DNA of 64,000 bases from Liolophura sinensis (Eukaryota > Mollusca > Polyplacophora > Chitonida > Chitonidae). Of this stretch, positions 1 through 12,300 are shown piece after piece. The DNA lies in NCBI RefSeq assembly GCF_032854445.1, contig NC_088295.1, positions 61,981,249 through 62,045,248 on the forward strand. Reading direction: 5' to 3'. Below the pieces are notes generated by a model that worked only from the letters and a program-made list of their open reading frames with translations, ran no database searches and was not told the origin of the DNA. Both the position numbers and the translations under genes were made by a program. Positions within the stretch are counted from its first letter, which is position 1. Every line of letters begins with the position of its first letter.

Positions 1-591
1 GGAAATGTTTAAATGAAATAAAATTTAACAGTATAAAAATATGAGACAATGTAAACATCACATGTACCACACACATTATAATTATGTTTTGTTACATTTA
101 AACTGCCCGTAATGGTACAGTATCATTGGTCAGCAAGGTTAAAAAAACATTCATAATTTTTCATAAATAGTGTCTGCTATGCCCGCTATTTATTTATTTA
201 TCTCTATAAAAACAACGAAGAAAACATCACGAAAGGAAGCTAATATTTGACCATAACACAGGGTCTATTTCGATAAGCGCACTGATATGGCGTACTCGGG
301 TGACGTAAGAAGTGCCCTCGTATATATGGCGTACTCATAAATAAGGACATAGGGTTTTAAGAGTCCAGTCAGTGATGACTATTGACAACAAGTATGTTCT
401 TCATGTTCTGTGTACATTTCTTGTGCGGACAGGGTGGAACATTATAATTTACGCATAGCATACTCGCCTTAAATTGCTTCGCTTTTATTAATGCCAATTA
501 CGTATTCAGTGCCGTGGAAAAACACGGCAGCAATGTGGAAATAAAACGTTAACGGAAAAATTGTTTATCGTGTATACAATACACATGCGCG
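1..591. other. Left edge, no gene seen
   Basis: AT-rich sequence with short TTTATTTA runs and no coding signal or recognisable element. Confidence 0.5.
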
Positions 592-818
592 ATTTATTTA
601 TTTTATTTATTTGATTGGCGTTTGACGCCGTACTCAAGAATATTTCACTTATACGGCGGTGGCCAGCATTATGGTGGGAGCCGGAGGGGGGGGAACTCAC
701 GACTATCCGCGGGTTGCTGCCAGACCTTCCCACGTACGGCCGGAGAAGAAAGCAGCCTAAGCTGGACTTGGACTCACAACATGCCGTGCTGGCATGCTAA
801 TCGCCTCGGCCACAGATG
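592..818 (-). repeat. tRNA-headed SINE, family 1, variant head
   Basis: From the left it shows the reversed tail (TTTATTTGATTGGCG, GTACTCAAGAATATTTCACT, GGCCAGCATTATGGTGGG), then the body, then a tRNA-like head. On the minus strand the head reads TGGCCGAGGCGATTAGCATG, a tRNA A-box type different from the TGGCTCAGTTGG head seen elsewhere in the window. The fragment at 62109-62150 shares this head. Confidence 0.75.
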
Positions 819-972
819 CCCTCATGCTCGATTTATACATATATATCCATTTGTCTGCACGCAGTGTCATAGCAACGTTATAAAATATACAGACCTATCT
901 CATTATTACCATTGTGACCTTCCCTATATACCTCTGCTTTCCTTTTCAATGTAATTTCATATTATTATGTTT

Positions 973-1136
973 CATGCTGGCTTGCTCTCCGGCCGCACGT
1001 GGGAAGATCTGCCAGTAATCTACGGAAGTTCGTGGGTTTTTTCCGGGCTCTGCCCGATTTAATTTCATCAGGCCTCCGTCGTATAAGTGAAATATTCTTG
1101 AGTGCAGCGTAAAACACGATTCAAATAAATAATTAA
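973..1136 (+). repeat. Family 1 SINE, 5'-truncated
   Basis: Carries the body and the tail of family 1 (CGTCGTATAAGTGAAATATT, TCAAATAAATAA) without the tRNA head. Confidence 0.75.
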
Positions 1137-1654
1137 ATATCATTATATTTCACGCGTCTTGGTTTGTGGCCGGCAATTCGCAGAGGACAACCAGGCAAAA
1201 TTACCCATAGGCGGTCACAAACTACAAAGCACGCATGTGCATTTCAGTAAGGTACCGGAGGTTAAGAACAAGAACATCATTATAAGCTTTAACAACAACA
1301 ATGGCGTCCTTACAGAGCTTATCGTCGCAGATAGTAATATAGCTGACTGCAAACCGCTGCACCCAGTGAACCCTCTCACACGTAATAGGATTACTGGTTT
1401 GCTTCAGACTTGGATGACCAAACACTCTGTTAATCTACACTGGAAATGTACCAAATCCGATTTAAACCAGGGACATATAGAACCAAATCTGAATTAAGGT
1501 TGAATCACTTAGTAGAGTATATGTGTAGCAAAATAAATCATAGTATCAGAAACTGCACACCCTGCACAACTAGGTCGAAGAACGTAGATGTACAAACGCT
1601 TTAGCTTCATGAAGATGCATATGTTATTCGCTCATTTCTGATAGATAACAGTCG

Positions 1655-1965
1655 CTTTTAAATTTCGTGTTGTCCAATTTCTCCGGCTCTACTCTAATAC
1701 ACATATATGCAAATCTTGCAAAGCAATATTATGCATACTTACACTGGGAGCCTCTGACCGTTAGCATAAAAATCTGGCAACTCACAGTGAAAACATATCT
1801 CCCGTCTGTTTGCCAGGCACACAGCGCTGGTCAAACGAACCCAGAAAATCAATAGGCTCTACCGGTCAGCTGTGCTCCTAACCAACAGAGGTCAGTCTCG
1901 ACTGACCGGCCTGCGACCCCGGGTATTTAACGTTCACGGCGTAATTTTCTCGTGGTTATTTGTGT
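1655..1965 (+). repeat. Duplicated unit, long copy
   Basis: Shares the blocks GGCTCTACTCTAATACACAT, GGCAACTCACAGTGAAAAC and TTCACGGCGTAATTTTCTCG, in the same order, with 2313-2505. It holds about 120 extra bases that include an 8-bp inverted repeat, CCGGTCAG (1862-1869) and CTGACCGG (1902-1909). No coding signal is seen. Confidence 0.65.
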
Positions 1966-2312
1966 TATGTTTCTTTCATATCCCATACCGCAACATTTAT
2001 TAATTAGTAAATGATATTGTGCACTTGATTTTTAAACGTGAATTCAAAGATAAGGACTTCAATATGGCGTCATTCATGAATATATGAATAAATCTTGTTG
2101 GTACTTCCATTAATGTGTGCTTAAAATGATCACGTTTATGTTGCTCTATCCGATCGTCCAACAACTGAATCGCGCAACACTGTAGCTGGAATAGCAATCG
2201 CATTCACCATGCATAAACAGTCGGTTCTATCGCTGCATTCTACAATCCAGAAAAGTACACTAACACTGTGCGCATTACACCGCCGCAAAAATTTGCATTA
2301 TACGCTCAGTTC

Positions 2313-2505
2313 TTTTAAATCTTGTGTTGTGCAATTTCTCTGGCTCTACTCTAATACACATATATGCATATCTTGCTAAGCAATATTCCGCATACTTACA
2401 TTTGGAGCCTCTTACCGTTAGCATGTAAATCTGGCAACTCACAGTGAAAACAAATTTGACAGACACACAGTATTTAAGGTTCACGGCGTAATTTTCTCGT
2501 GGTAT
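2313..2505 (+). repeat. Duplicated unit, short copy
   Basis: Second copy of the 1655-1965 unit, lacking its internal segment of about 120 bases. Confidence 0.65.
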
Positions 2506-4097
2506 AACAGCGTATACTTATCACTGTATCAGTTGTGCATAAAGTCTGCATTCGAGTAAACGCATTACACTGCACAGTTTAGATTCTTTTCTCAAGTCGA
2601 TAATGCGAAGTTAACCGTACTCTATCGCCCTTTTGAAAAGGTCGAAAACGTTTTCTGCAGTTTAGACTTCGAGGTAGTTAACAGCGGGTTAACAGCGTGC
2701 TGCATCAAGCTACTACTAACCCTTAGCGTGGCACTACACGAGAAAATAAAGAGTGTCCGACTAAGTATAAAAGCGAACGAGGACCAAATTACAAATTATA
2801 CATATACCAATAACCTTGGATGGCTTTTGTAAATAAAAAAAAGTGTATGTCATTGTTTTCCCTTTTGATTACAGTTCGTAGAAATAAAAAAGGCCATCTT
2901 CTTGAAAATAAAGGTTGGTTAAAAAAAAATCTGTCAGCTCTGTACATATTTGATTTAGTAACCCCCTGTGTATGTAGCTTTAAACTATGTATGCACATAA
3001 TAATTACAAGTATGCCTTTTCAGCCCCCCCCCCCTCCCCCCAATTACCCTGGCACATTCACATGTAGACTACACTCGGTCACACGCTAACCCATGGATCA
3101 AAGGGCTTGAATACCGAGTGGCTACACCAATGTAGCTGACAAGTGATCTAAAGATGCGCACCGTTCAAGGCTACACATACTGCTGCCGTAGAACAGATGG
3201 TATTCTGGTTGAGAATATAACTAAACCCATTTAAAACAATATTGTGTTATCGGATATGCAACTAGTTTGTGACCTTTGCTCCTTCGCATTTTGGGGTTTT
3301 CGCCCTTTCGTGTTTTCGCGCTCCGCTCTTTTGAGTTTCATTTATAAGGTCTCCCCGGGCTCTGTCCAGTTGCCTCCCACCATAATGCTGGCCGCCGTGA
3401 AATAAGTTAAATATTCTTGAGTACGGCATAAAACACCAATCAAACAAATAAATAAATAAATATTTATAAGGTCGAAAGTAAGAAAACTGCAAGTGGTCGC
3501 ATCTGGCTTCCATAGTTAGGAGTTATCTTTATATTTGTGTCAATCATGTGAACTAATTTACACAGTGACGCAGTTGCAGGTTGTGCTTGTTTGAATGTCA
3601 ACAGAATGAAGAGAGACCTTTTAAAACTTTAGCCAATACTTATATAACTTCATTATACTGTTTAATTTCATTATTTTAAATCATGGTATCAAATATATAT
3701 TTGTATCGCTATTAACATTAATGTTCCTATAAAGTTACTCGTATTTTGAAGGCCTCTCGTGTTTACGTGACACTTAAAGTCAAAAAAAGCCAAAATGTGA
3801 AGTAAGGTTCATCATATGGACAACGGAAAACTATGCGTAAAAAAGCTTTCATTTATTTGTTTCAGATTTTTTAAGAGTGTTTAAAGGCATTCAAATATTT
3901 CAGTACTATGGTGGGCTTTAATGGACAGTATCTAGTAACTCTGATGTCACATCACCTTTTTCTTCCTGATGGTCACCAAAAGGAAGGAATCTTTGGGAAT
4001 CTTTTATCAGTAATCTTTTACTCGTGTGTAAAAATAATTATACCTATATTCATTTTCGTGATTAGATTTGAAAAACTTCATGTGAAGTTAGAGTTCC
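2506..4097. other. Left flank, no gene seen
   Basis: AT-rich, with a poly-C tract near 3025-3042 and one SINE tail (listed separately). The short ORFs lack protein-like composition and I recognise none. Confidence 0.5.
3351..3461 (+). repeat. Family 1 SINE tail fragment
   Basis: CACCATAATGCTGGCCGCCG and the tail TTCTTGAGTACGGCATAAAA ending in CAAACAAATAAATAAA identify the 3' part of family 1. Confidence 0.75.
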
Positions 4098-4976
4098 TAA
4101 ACTCTGCAAAGACAACTTGCCTTCTCTCTCATTAACCGTGATGACCTAGTGACTAGATGTTCGTGTGGCTGTTAGCACAGTCTAACGTTCGGCAAAAACA
4201 ACTTGCCTTCTCTCTCATTAACTGTGATGACCTAGTGACAAGACATTCGTGTGGCTGTTTGCACAGTCTAACGTTCAGCAAAAACAACTTGCCTTCTCTC
4301 TCATTAACTGTGATGACCTAGTGACAAGACATTTGTGTGGCTGTTAGCACAGTCTAACGCTAGGCAAAGACATCTTGCCTTCTCTCTCATTAACTGTGAT
4401 GACCTAGTGACAAGACATTCGTGTGGCTGTTTTCACAGTCTAACGCTCGGCAAAGACAACTTGCCTTTTCTCTCATTAACTGTGATGACCTAGTGACAAG
4501 ACGTTCTTGTCTGCGCAGTCTAACGTTCGGCAAAGACAATTTGCCTTCTCTCTCATTAACTGTGATGACCTAGTGACAAGACGTTCGCGTGGCTGTTAGC
4601 ACAGTCTAACGTTCGGCAAAAACAACTTGCCTTCTCTCTCATTAACTGTGATGACCTAGTGACAAGACATTCGTGTGGCTGTTTGCACAGTCTAACGTTC
4701 AGCAAAAACAACTTGCCTTTTCTCTCATTAACTGTGATGACCTAGTGACAAGACATTCGTGTGGCTGTTAGCACAGTCTAACGCTCGGCAAAGACAACTT
4801 GCCTTCTCTCTCATTAACTGTGATGACCTAGTGACAAGACATTCGTGTGGCTGTTTTCACATTCTAACGCTCGGCAAAGACAACTTGCCTTTTTTCTCAT
4901 TAACTGTGATGACCTAGTGACAAGACGTTCGTGTGGCTGTTTGCACAGTCTAACCTTCGGCAAAGACAACTTGCCT
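4098..4976 (+). repeat. 86-bp minisatellite with five-unit higher-order repeat
   Basis: About ten tandem units marked by ACTTGCC at 4115, 4201, 4287, 4373, 4459, 4539, 4625, 4711, 4797, 4883 and 4969. The period is 86 except one 80-bp unit (4459 to 4539) that lost 6 bases. Variant bases repeat in order: GTTAGC, GTTTGC, GTTAGC, GTTTTC occur before the 4201-4459 markers and again before the 4625-4883 markers. A five-unit block of 424 bp was therefore duplicated. Confidence 0.92.
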
Positions 4977-5206
4977 CACTCTAAGTATGGTGCACATATA
5001 TGTGCGTCACACGTAGGAAAGTCCATTGGTAACCTTCCAAATGCACTTCAATTTCTTCCAAGCATAAATTAAACGCTATCGTGTAAGCGAAAAATTCTGA
5101 GCTTTTGACGTTAAGCATCAGTCAGATAAATAAACAAATATTTTGTGTGACCAAAAATGAAGATGCAAGAATTTTTCATAAATTCTGTGTTATAGCAAAA
5201 CTCAAG

Positions 5207-5428
5207 GGGCCTCTGTGGCTCAGTTGGTTAGCGCGCTAGCGCCGCGTAATGACCCAGGAGCCTCTCACCAATACGGTTGCTGTGAGATCAAGTCCAGCTC
5301 ATGCTGGCTTCCTCTTGGGTTTCGTGGGTTTCCCCCATGCTGTGCCTGGTTTCCTCCCACCATGATGCTGGCCGCCGTCGTATCAGTGAAATATTCTTGA
5401 GTACGGCGTAAAACACCAATCAAATAAA
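5207..5428 (+). repeat. Family 1 SINE, near full length
   Basis: Starts with the tRNA-like head GGCCTCTGTGGCTCAGTTGG and TTAGCGCGCTAGCGC, has a B-box-like GAGATCAAGTCC, then the body and the conserved tail ending CACCAATCAAATAAA. Too degenerate after the head to be a tRNA gene. Confidence 0.85.
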
Positions 5429-5430
5429 GA

Positions 5431-5951
5431 AGACCTGAAACGCTTTGGTTTTATTTCCTAATGCGCAGATTATCATCTGTAATAACACATAACAGTACCA
5501 ATAAATTTTTCAACTTTCACTTTGGTGGGTAAAAATGGCTTCAACGTACAGTTTTCTTAAGGCCACACCGGTTAGTCCGGAATTTAAGTCGCTTGCAGCG
5601 GTGATGTCAACGATGATCTCATTTTAAAAAGAACTCTGTGGAGGACAGACCGAACCGGTCGGGCCGAATTGGGACGGAGGCGTGGGGAACAGACCGAATA
5701 GGGGCGGGTGTAAGGGCACGGAGAGGCGCTAAACTGGCCCAAAGAAGCCATGCAGTAACTGAGTACATGTCACTCTGCCCACACCGTAGCGACATGGTTC
5801 ACTGGACTCAGGCCACTTTGGGAGTGTTCACCGAGTTCTGATAAAAGATCAACGATGACGTAGTTTCTGAAAAAAAATCCGATGATTGACGCAAAATATG
5901 CATAATATAGAGGGTATATTAATTAACAGGTATAAAAATACCCCCAAAATG
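5431..5951 (+). repeat. Roughly 520-bp interspersed repeat, copy 1
   Basis: Shared blocks with the inverted copy at 57692-58199 include ACCTGAAACGCTTTGG, GGTTTTATTTCCTAATG, AACGATGA, ACTCTGTGG, GGAACAGACCGAAT, GGGTGTTCACC-like and ACGATGACGTA. There is no tRNA head, no reverse transcriptase and no clear terminal repeats. A reading frame starting near 5638 is loosely shared by both copies (RARRGAK / RARRGRA), which may be chance. Family unknown to me. Confidence 0.7.
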
Positions 5952-6226
5952 CCTTTTCACAAAATTTGCGACGCATAATTTTGTTCATTTGACATCAAAT
6001 CATAATCATTGTTTTATAGTCTGTTCCTTTTCGTGCATCGTTTAAAATACAACGCTACTTTATGATTGGGTGCAGACTTCAATATAATGCCAGTTCTTTA
6101 TACAGGTTGCCAATGAATAATTATACAATGCAGATTATATTTGTTATCATTACAAGAACACAAACTGGTTTCCTTAAACCTGCGTACTGGTATACACTAA
6201 AAACATCTGTCATAACATCGCAAAGC

Positions 6227-6232
6227 TTTATT
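6227..6232 (-). terminator. Polyadenylation signal of gene A
   Basis: AATAAA on the minus strand about 100 bases past the gene A stop, a normal distance for a short 3'UTR. Confidence 0.6.
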
Positions 6233-6328
6233 GTTCAACTTGTGATATAATAAATGCAAGAATGATGGGAGGTTGCATACAAATGAAATGCTATTGCACT
6301 TCCCACGGTCCTTTTCCTTTCACATCCG

Positions 6329-9300
6329 TTAGAATCTGCCCATGAACTTCTGTCCGGTGATCTGGAAGCTTCCTTGTAGGACATTGGAGGCAACAGTCTT
6401 CCTCTGGTTCGGTTGCTGACCGCCGGCATACACACGAATCTCTCCTGAAAACAAAAATGTTATGATTACCTGTTAGCTAATATACTAATGGCATAATGTT
6501 CATTTATCGTACATTTATTTCCATGCATAGTAAAATAGTCTGAGTAAAATTTATCGCGTAATCGTTGCCTAACCAGCCGGTCTGTCAACCAATTCGTCAA
6601 ATGTCCTACACCGGGAGTTCTTTGTAATGATTAGTTAAATAATTTTTTCCTCACCATTTTTTTTTTACTAAAGGACGACGACAAGATTACTTGACTGCGC
6701 TTTCTAGCACTGTGTCTGGCCAATAAATTGCCAGTAATTCACAAAAATGACAGCAAACCACATTGTGGCATTTTACCTGACTCAATGAAAAACTGTTCTT
6801 TAGAATCGTCCCACTGCGCCATCTGGCGAGGATCAATCACAAACTTGACTGTCAATGACGTCACCACAGGACTGATCTGTCGTAGACGATCGTAGCCGAC
6901 CAGTTGTAACTGTGGCATCGTGGTACTCGGACTAACCCAGGAAATGTACACCTGGATCACCTGTTAAAATAGGCAAGGTGTCACCGATGTCACAGCAATC
7001 TGTTAACACCTGATATAAGTACGTGATAATTGCTCAGTGCATGCTGGTGATTAGGAAATGTGCAGATGTGCGTCAAACGCCTTTGACAAAGAATTTTCCC
7101 ACTTTTTGTATGATGTATCGGAGGTCTCCAAGGTCGAATAGATAGCGCGTTAGCGCAGTACAGTGACCCAGGGCCCTCTAATCCACGTGGTCGTTGTGAG
7201 CTCAAGTCCAGCTCATGCTGGCCTCCCTCCGCTCGTAGGTTTGCCAGCAACGTGTGGATGGTCATGGATTTCCCAGAGCTCTGCCCGGTTTCTTCGCACA
7301 ATAATGCTGACCGCCGTCGTATAAGTGAAATTTTCATGAGTAACACCAATCCATTCATCAGACCTATAATTAAACAATAACTTCTGTTGATTCATTTATT
7401 TATTAAATTTTTGTTTACACGGTAAGATTATTTCACTAATAAGCAGTGCAACTTATTAAGATTTATGGACAGAGGTGGAAGTGACAGGGAGTAGATGGAG
7501 GTCAAATGTAAACAATTAATTGTGGTATTATTAGTGCTCTCACCTCATCGCTGATGGCGGCTCCCGAATTGTGGAGAGTAACGGACACGATCTGAGACTG
7601 ACCAGCCTGTAATGATGAGCTGCCTATAGTGATATCCGTGTAGGTGAAGTTGGTATAGGATAGACCATAGCCGAACGGGTACAAGGGGTCTCCGGTAAAG
7701 TAACGGTATGTACGCTCGGACATCGTGTAATTCGTGATCTCAGGGGTCTAGAAGTATAGTATACGTGACTATCAAGCATATGTATCTTTCCTTCAAGCAT
7801 GTTTATCTTTAATTTTGCTCAAATGTTCCATAAAGCTCGCTATAGACAATTCGCATTAGACATGTCCAAAAGATTTAGCTTTGGGGAATAACTTGGAAAT
7901 ATTACTTATAAATCTCTGTGTTAATTGCTTTATTATTCTTTGAATCACAAAATTACATCCGTGTAGCGTAGTGAATTTTTTGTGAACTCTGTGATACAAC
8001 TATGAGTGTTGGGTAGTTTTTGGCCTAACTTCCAAATGTATTCCAAATTTGGTAAACGTTCAACTGTGATCCCATTAGGAATTGCATGTATCTTTTACCT
8101 GACTGGCTGAACGGTACCACGTGTACGGAAGTCTGCCAGCTGGACTTTCCTCTCCCAGAAGAACCTGCTGTAGAGCATTTCCGGTTTCCTGGGCAGGGAA
8201 GAAACAGGCAATGATAGAGCTGACGGCCTCGTTCTGGTCCGCCCAGGCGATGTCAAGAGGACCGGCGTTAAACATGAGCAGAACCACCGGGGCGCCATTA
8301 GCTGAAACACATAGTCACTGAGAACTGTTATTCGAATATCATTTAGAAAGTTTCAAAAACAAAATGTGAAAAGGCTAGTTTCTACGAAAATTCCGTCTAA
8401 CCAAGACAAGAATTTATTTTATTACTAATATAAGGGCATTGCTAATATCGGGGCATCACAGGACTGGTTCCATGTTTATATTTTGTTTTTCATGGTTATG
8501 CTTACCATACTTAACAGCATCCTGTAGAAGCTGAAGTTGAGATCCTGAAAGATCCATATTCATCCTGTCATGTCCCTCAGCCTCAAGAGACTGGCCTGAA
8601 ACATGGACAGAAAAAATCCAGTAAATTAAAGGCACAACATATGGTATACACGGATCACTGTGTGTTAAGACAGGAAATTGGAAGTGGCAACAGTACACTT
8701 CCAAAAACAAACAACAGTTCTCGAAAATCCTCGCTGTTTGGTAACCGTAAAAACCGCTTGAAAGCTGAACTTGGTTGGGTTCACAAACCTGTCCCAAGAC
8801 ACACGAATACAATGTCGGATCCATTGACCGCCTTCTCCACATCACCGCTGTTGTAATCGGTGCACTCTGTGACCGAACAGCCGCTGGCCATACTAATGGT
8901 AGGCCAGATGGCCTGTAGCCCTTGGTATGGCGTCACCGTATACTGTGGTGGGTTGCTAGAAGAATAATCCCCAAACAGTTGGCTAGGGTTGTCTGACATT
9001 GGCCCCACGATCTAAAAAAAAAACATCCATAAGTTTTGTTCATGGCTAATTTAATGGAATAATGACGGGCTTCACAAATCGTCATATATGGATTTTACAA
9101 ATGATGTAAAACACTAAAATGAATTAATGCGCATATATATAAGTGAATAAAGCATGTTCGTTTGTGGAATATTTCAAAAAAAGTAGAACAACTGTAGACA
9201 TAAGTGAGATGGGTGTTGATAATGCATGTATAGAAGAATGTACAGCAACTTACCGCAACTTTTTCGTATTGGCTGGGAGTGTTTATCGGTAAAAAGTTGT

Positions 9301-12300
9301 TGTTGTTCTTCAGAAGTACAAATGTCTTGACCGCTGCCTCCCTGGAGAGGGCGATATGAGGTTCACTCTCGATGACCGTCAGGTTGATCCTGTTATAAGG
9401 GTTCATTTCCGGTGGGTCAAACTCTCCCTGCCTCAGTCTGGTGTAGAACAGAGGCTTCACCCTCTCTATGACCGTGTCCATTGTGAGACTTCCGTCTTGA
9501 ACAGCCTGGGCTGAAGAAGAAGAGTGCGAATTGTATTTGTATAACCCGTCTTGACTTTGTGGATACATGCAAAAATGTCCTGATCTGTTTTCCTTAATCG
9601 ACAAGGTAGAATCGTAACATTATGTTTCTCCGCTCTCTTAGACAATGACGTTAACCTAATATTTATTGAAGGGTCAAGGTCAGCTATGGTTCAACTACTT
9701 ATGGTTTAGCTCGCTTCTAAAAGTTGAGAAAATTTCCCGTTTTTTTCTCTGCGCCTGCATTGCTTTCTTATATTTTACATCGTACGCACTGGCTTCAAGG
9801 GTTTGTGATTACAATGTCTAATCCACAAAAATCAAATAAGTAAATAAATCAATGAAAAGAAATGAATGAAACAATGAAAACATCAACAAAACCTGTACCC
9901 TACCCATATCGTTGAAGAAATCTTTGGGTTCAACCGCTACATGAGCGAGATCCAAATTACATCCGGCATTGACACATGCGGCCACAGTTTGGACACTGGT
10001 GTTGAAGTAATGATGATCGTAAACGATATTCTCAATCGCGCCTTCGTCACTGACCACGTAACCCGTGAATCCCCATTCACCCCGCAGCACATCCGTCAGT
10101 AATTTCTTGTTCGCACAGGCAGGAACCCCGTTGATCCTAAAATAAGATTACGTTACTCACTCAGTTGTAAGACCACCATTAAGGAGGCAAACTGGAAGGA
10201 GCAGGATTTCAAGATGAAGGTATTTTTTACTCTGTTAAAGTTACTGCGGGATTGGTACTTGTAGTTTTGTCATTTTCAAACCTGTTCTGGTGTCATACGA
10301 GACTATCCCCAGTACACTATAAAAAATAATAACCCTGGTGTACATAAAGCACAAGCGAAAGTTGAACATAGCCTCTCCCAATCCAAACAACTACATTATA
10401 TTAAGAATACACCAGTTCTGTTGGAAACGTTCTCAATAAAACAAATCTTTGCATCTTTGGAAAGTTTTTTTTATTATTTTTTATGTTTCATCACTGCATG
10501 AATATGTGACCTGTTGTAACTGCACATCACGCTGTAGGTTCCCGCCTCTACACACATGCGGAATGCCGGGAGAAATGTCAACCTCCAGTCACGGGTAGAC
10601 ACCTGTAAAACCCAGAGTATATTAAAACAGGATTGAATGGGTCGCCGTGAGTATAATGTGATTGGAAGGGATGTCTTGTCTGGTGTTTGATTTCTTACCT
10701 GTAAAAAATTACTACAATTGTGAAAAAGAAGTTTCTTCGGTAAAAAGTGATTTTCTGTGTAAACCGATTAGTTAACTTCAATAATTAAAAGCTTGATAAG
10801 CCGCCTCACTAGCAAGCATATATAGACAACAGTCACAAAATTCAAATGAAATTACTCAGCGCTAATAAACCACCGCATAATCATATACTTTTTGTCTAAC
10901 TGTACCCTTACACTGTGCCGAAGACATTTTTTTATTTTCTGACATGTGTCAGTTTTCAGGAAACTCCACCATTTTCCAGGTAGCTCACCAAACTCCAAAA
11001 GCAAACAGTCCTCTATAACAAGCCACATGCAGATCATGTGACCTGACTGGTTGAGATCAAGTCCCATATCATCTACAGACGGCGCTTTAGATGAGATATA
11101 AAGAGATAGTCTACATTGAAAGTGCAACATTTCAAACTAGTGTCAACTTCGGGCTTAACACAGCCAACGCAAAAGAAAGAATAGAAATAGCTAAAACTTT
11201 TAGAAAGTACAAATCAGATGAGAGAGCCTGAAATGTGCAAATATGGATTTTTTTTCCTTCAGGAGAAAAGGGTGTTTGAAAATGTTTTTGTGTGGTGGGT
11301 ATCTGGGACCACAATTTGGTACACATCGTTTATGATTAGTAATGTTCTAAATAAGGATATAATGCATGGCCAATAAATTTATTTGAATTAAATTTGTTGA
11401 TTCTATCCAAACACATACATCTTTTATAAATTATGATAATATCTATGATTATATTAAAAATGTAAACCGGATCAAAATCCAGGTCGAACATATTTGTTAG
11501 CGGAAAAGACCAAATTCCAGTGCAAATTCTAGTGTTTAATAACATTATTAAACAAAGACAATATATACCAAGATACACCATACAAAACATATTTTTAAGT
11601 ATCTTTCTCTCTTTAAAGACAACTCAAAAACCATACCCAAGATCACATGTTCTGAACTTTATGTAGTTTTTAAGTTTTCTCCACCTTTAAACCTTAAATA
11701 TTTCAGACAAGCGAATATAAGATCAAGCTGAAGAAACCATAAGGTATTGAGACTTTTAGTTGTGGAAACTTGAAGAAAACTAAAGATTTTAGTAACCTGA
11801 GCATCAAACGAAAATCTTGATACAGGAATGTTGTCCGGACCACCGTGGACGTCAAAATGTTTACATCCGGCGCTTGCACGGACGTAAAGTGGGTGATCTC
11901 CCTGTAAGCCGGCCACGAAATGCTGAGCGTACAGACCATTCATGAACGGATCCTCGCCGTACGTCTCCTGAAATGACCGAATAAACTATTTTCAACTATT
12001 GAAAATGCATAATTCTTAAAGCACATGTACCACTCTCTACTCTCGCTTTACATCACTGCCAGCACTAGAATAGCTTGACCTTTGAATCCTGCGTGACGCA
12101 CGTGGGTTCGTTTAGACTTAGTTGATCAGCATTGATCAGTAAAATTGTTTCAGGTGTTGGTTAGAGGTGTTGTGCAAAGGGGGCATACTTCAGATTAAGA
12201 GAATGCGTGTGTATAAAATATTATTAGAAATCAAGATTGAGACAAAGTTTTTTGTGTGTTTTTGTGCATCCTGCCTCATCACTGTGTCCCCAGTGACATC

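Noticed and set aside
4098-4976. CRISPR-like array (also 52361-52561)
   Set aside because: Units are contiguous with no unique spacers, and the genome is eukaryotic. These are minisatellites.
5207-5290. Possible tRNA genes at the SINE heads (also 7121, 28913, 45651, 52848)
   Set aside because: Each head is followed by the same non-tRNA body and tail, and the cloverleaf is incomplete, so they are tRNA-derived SINEs.
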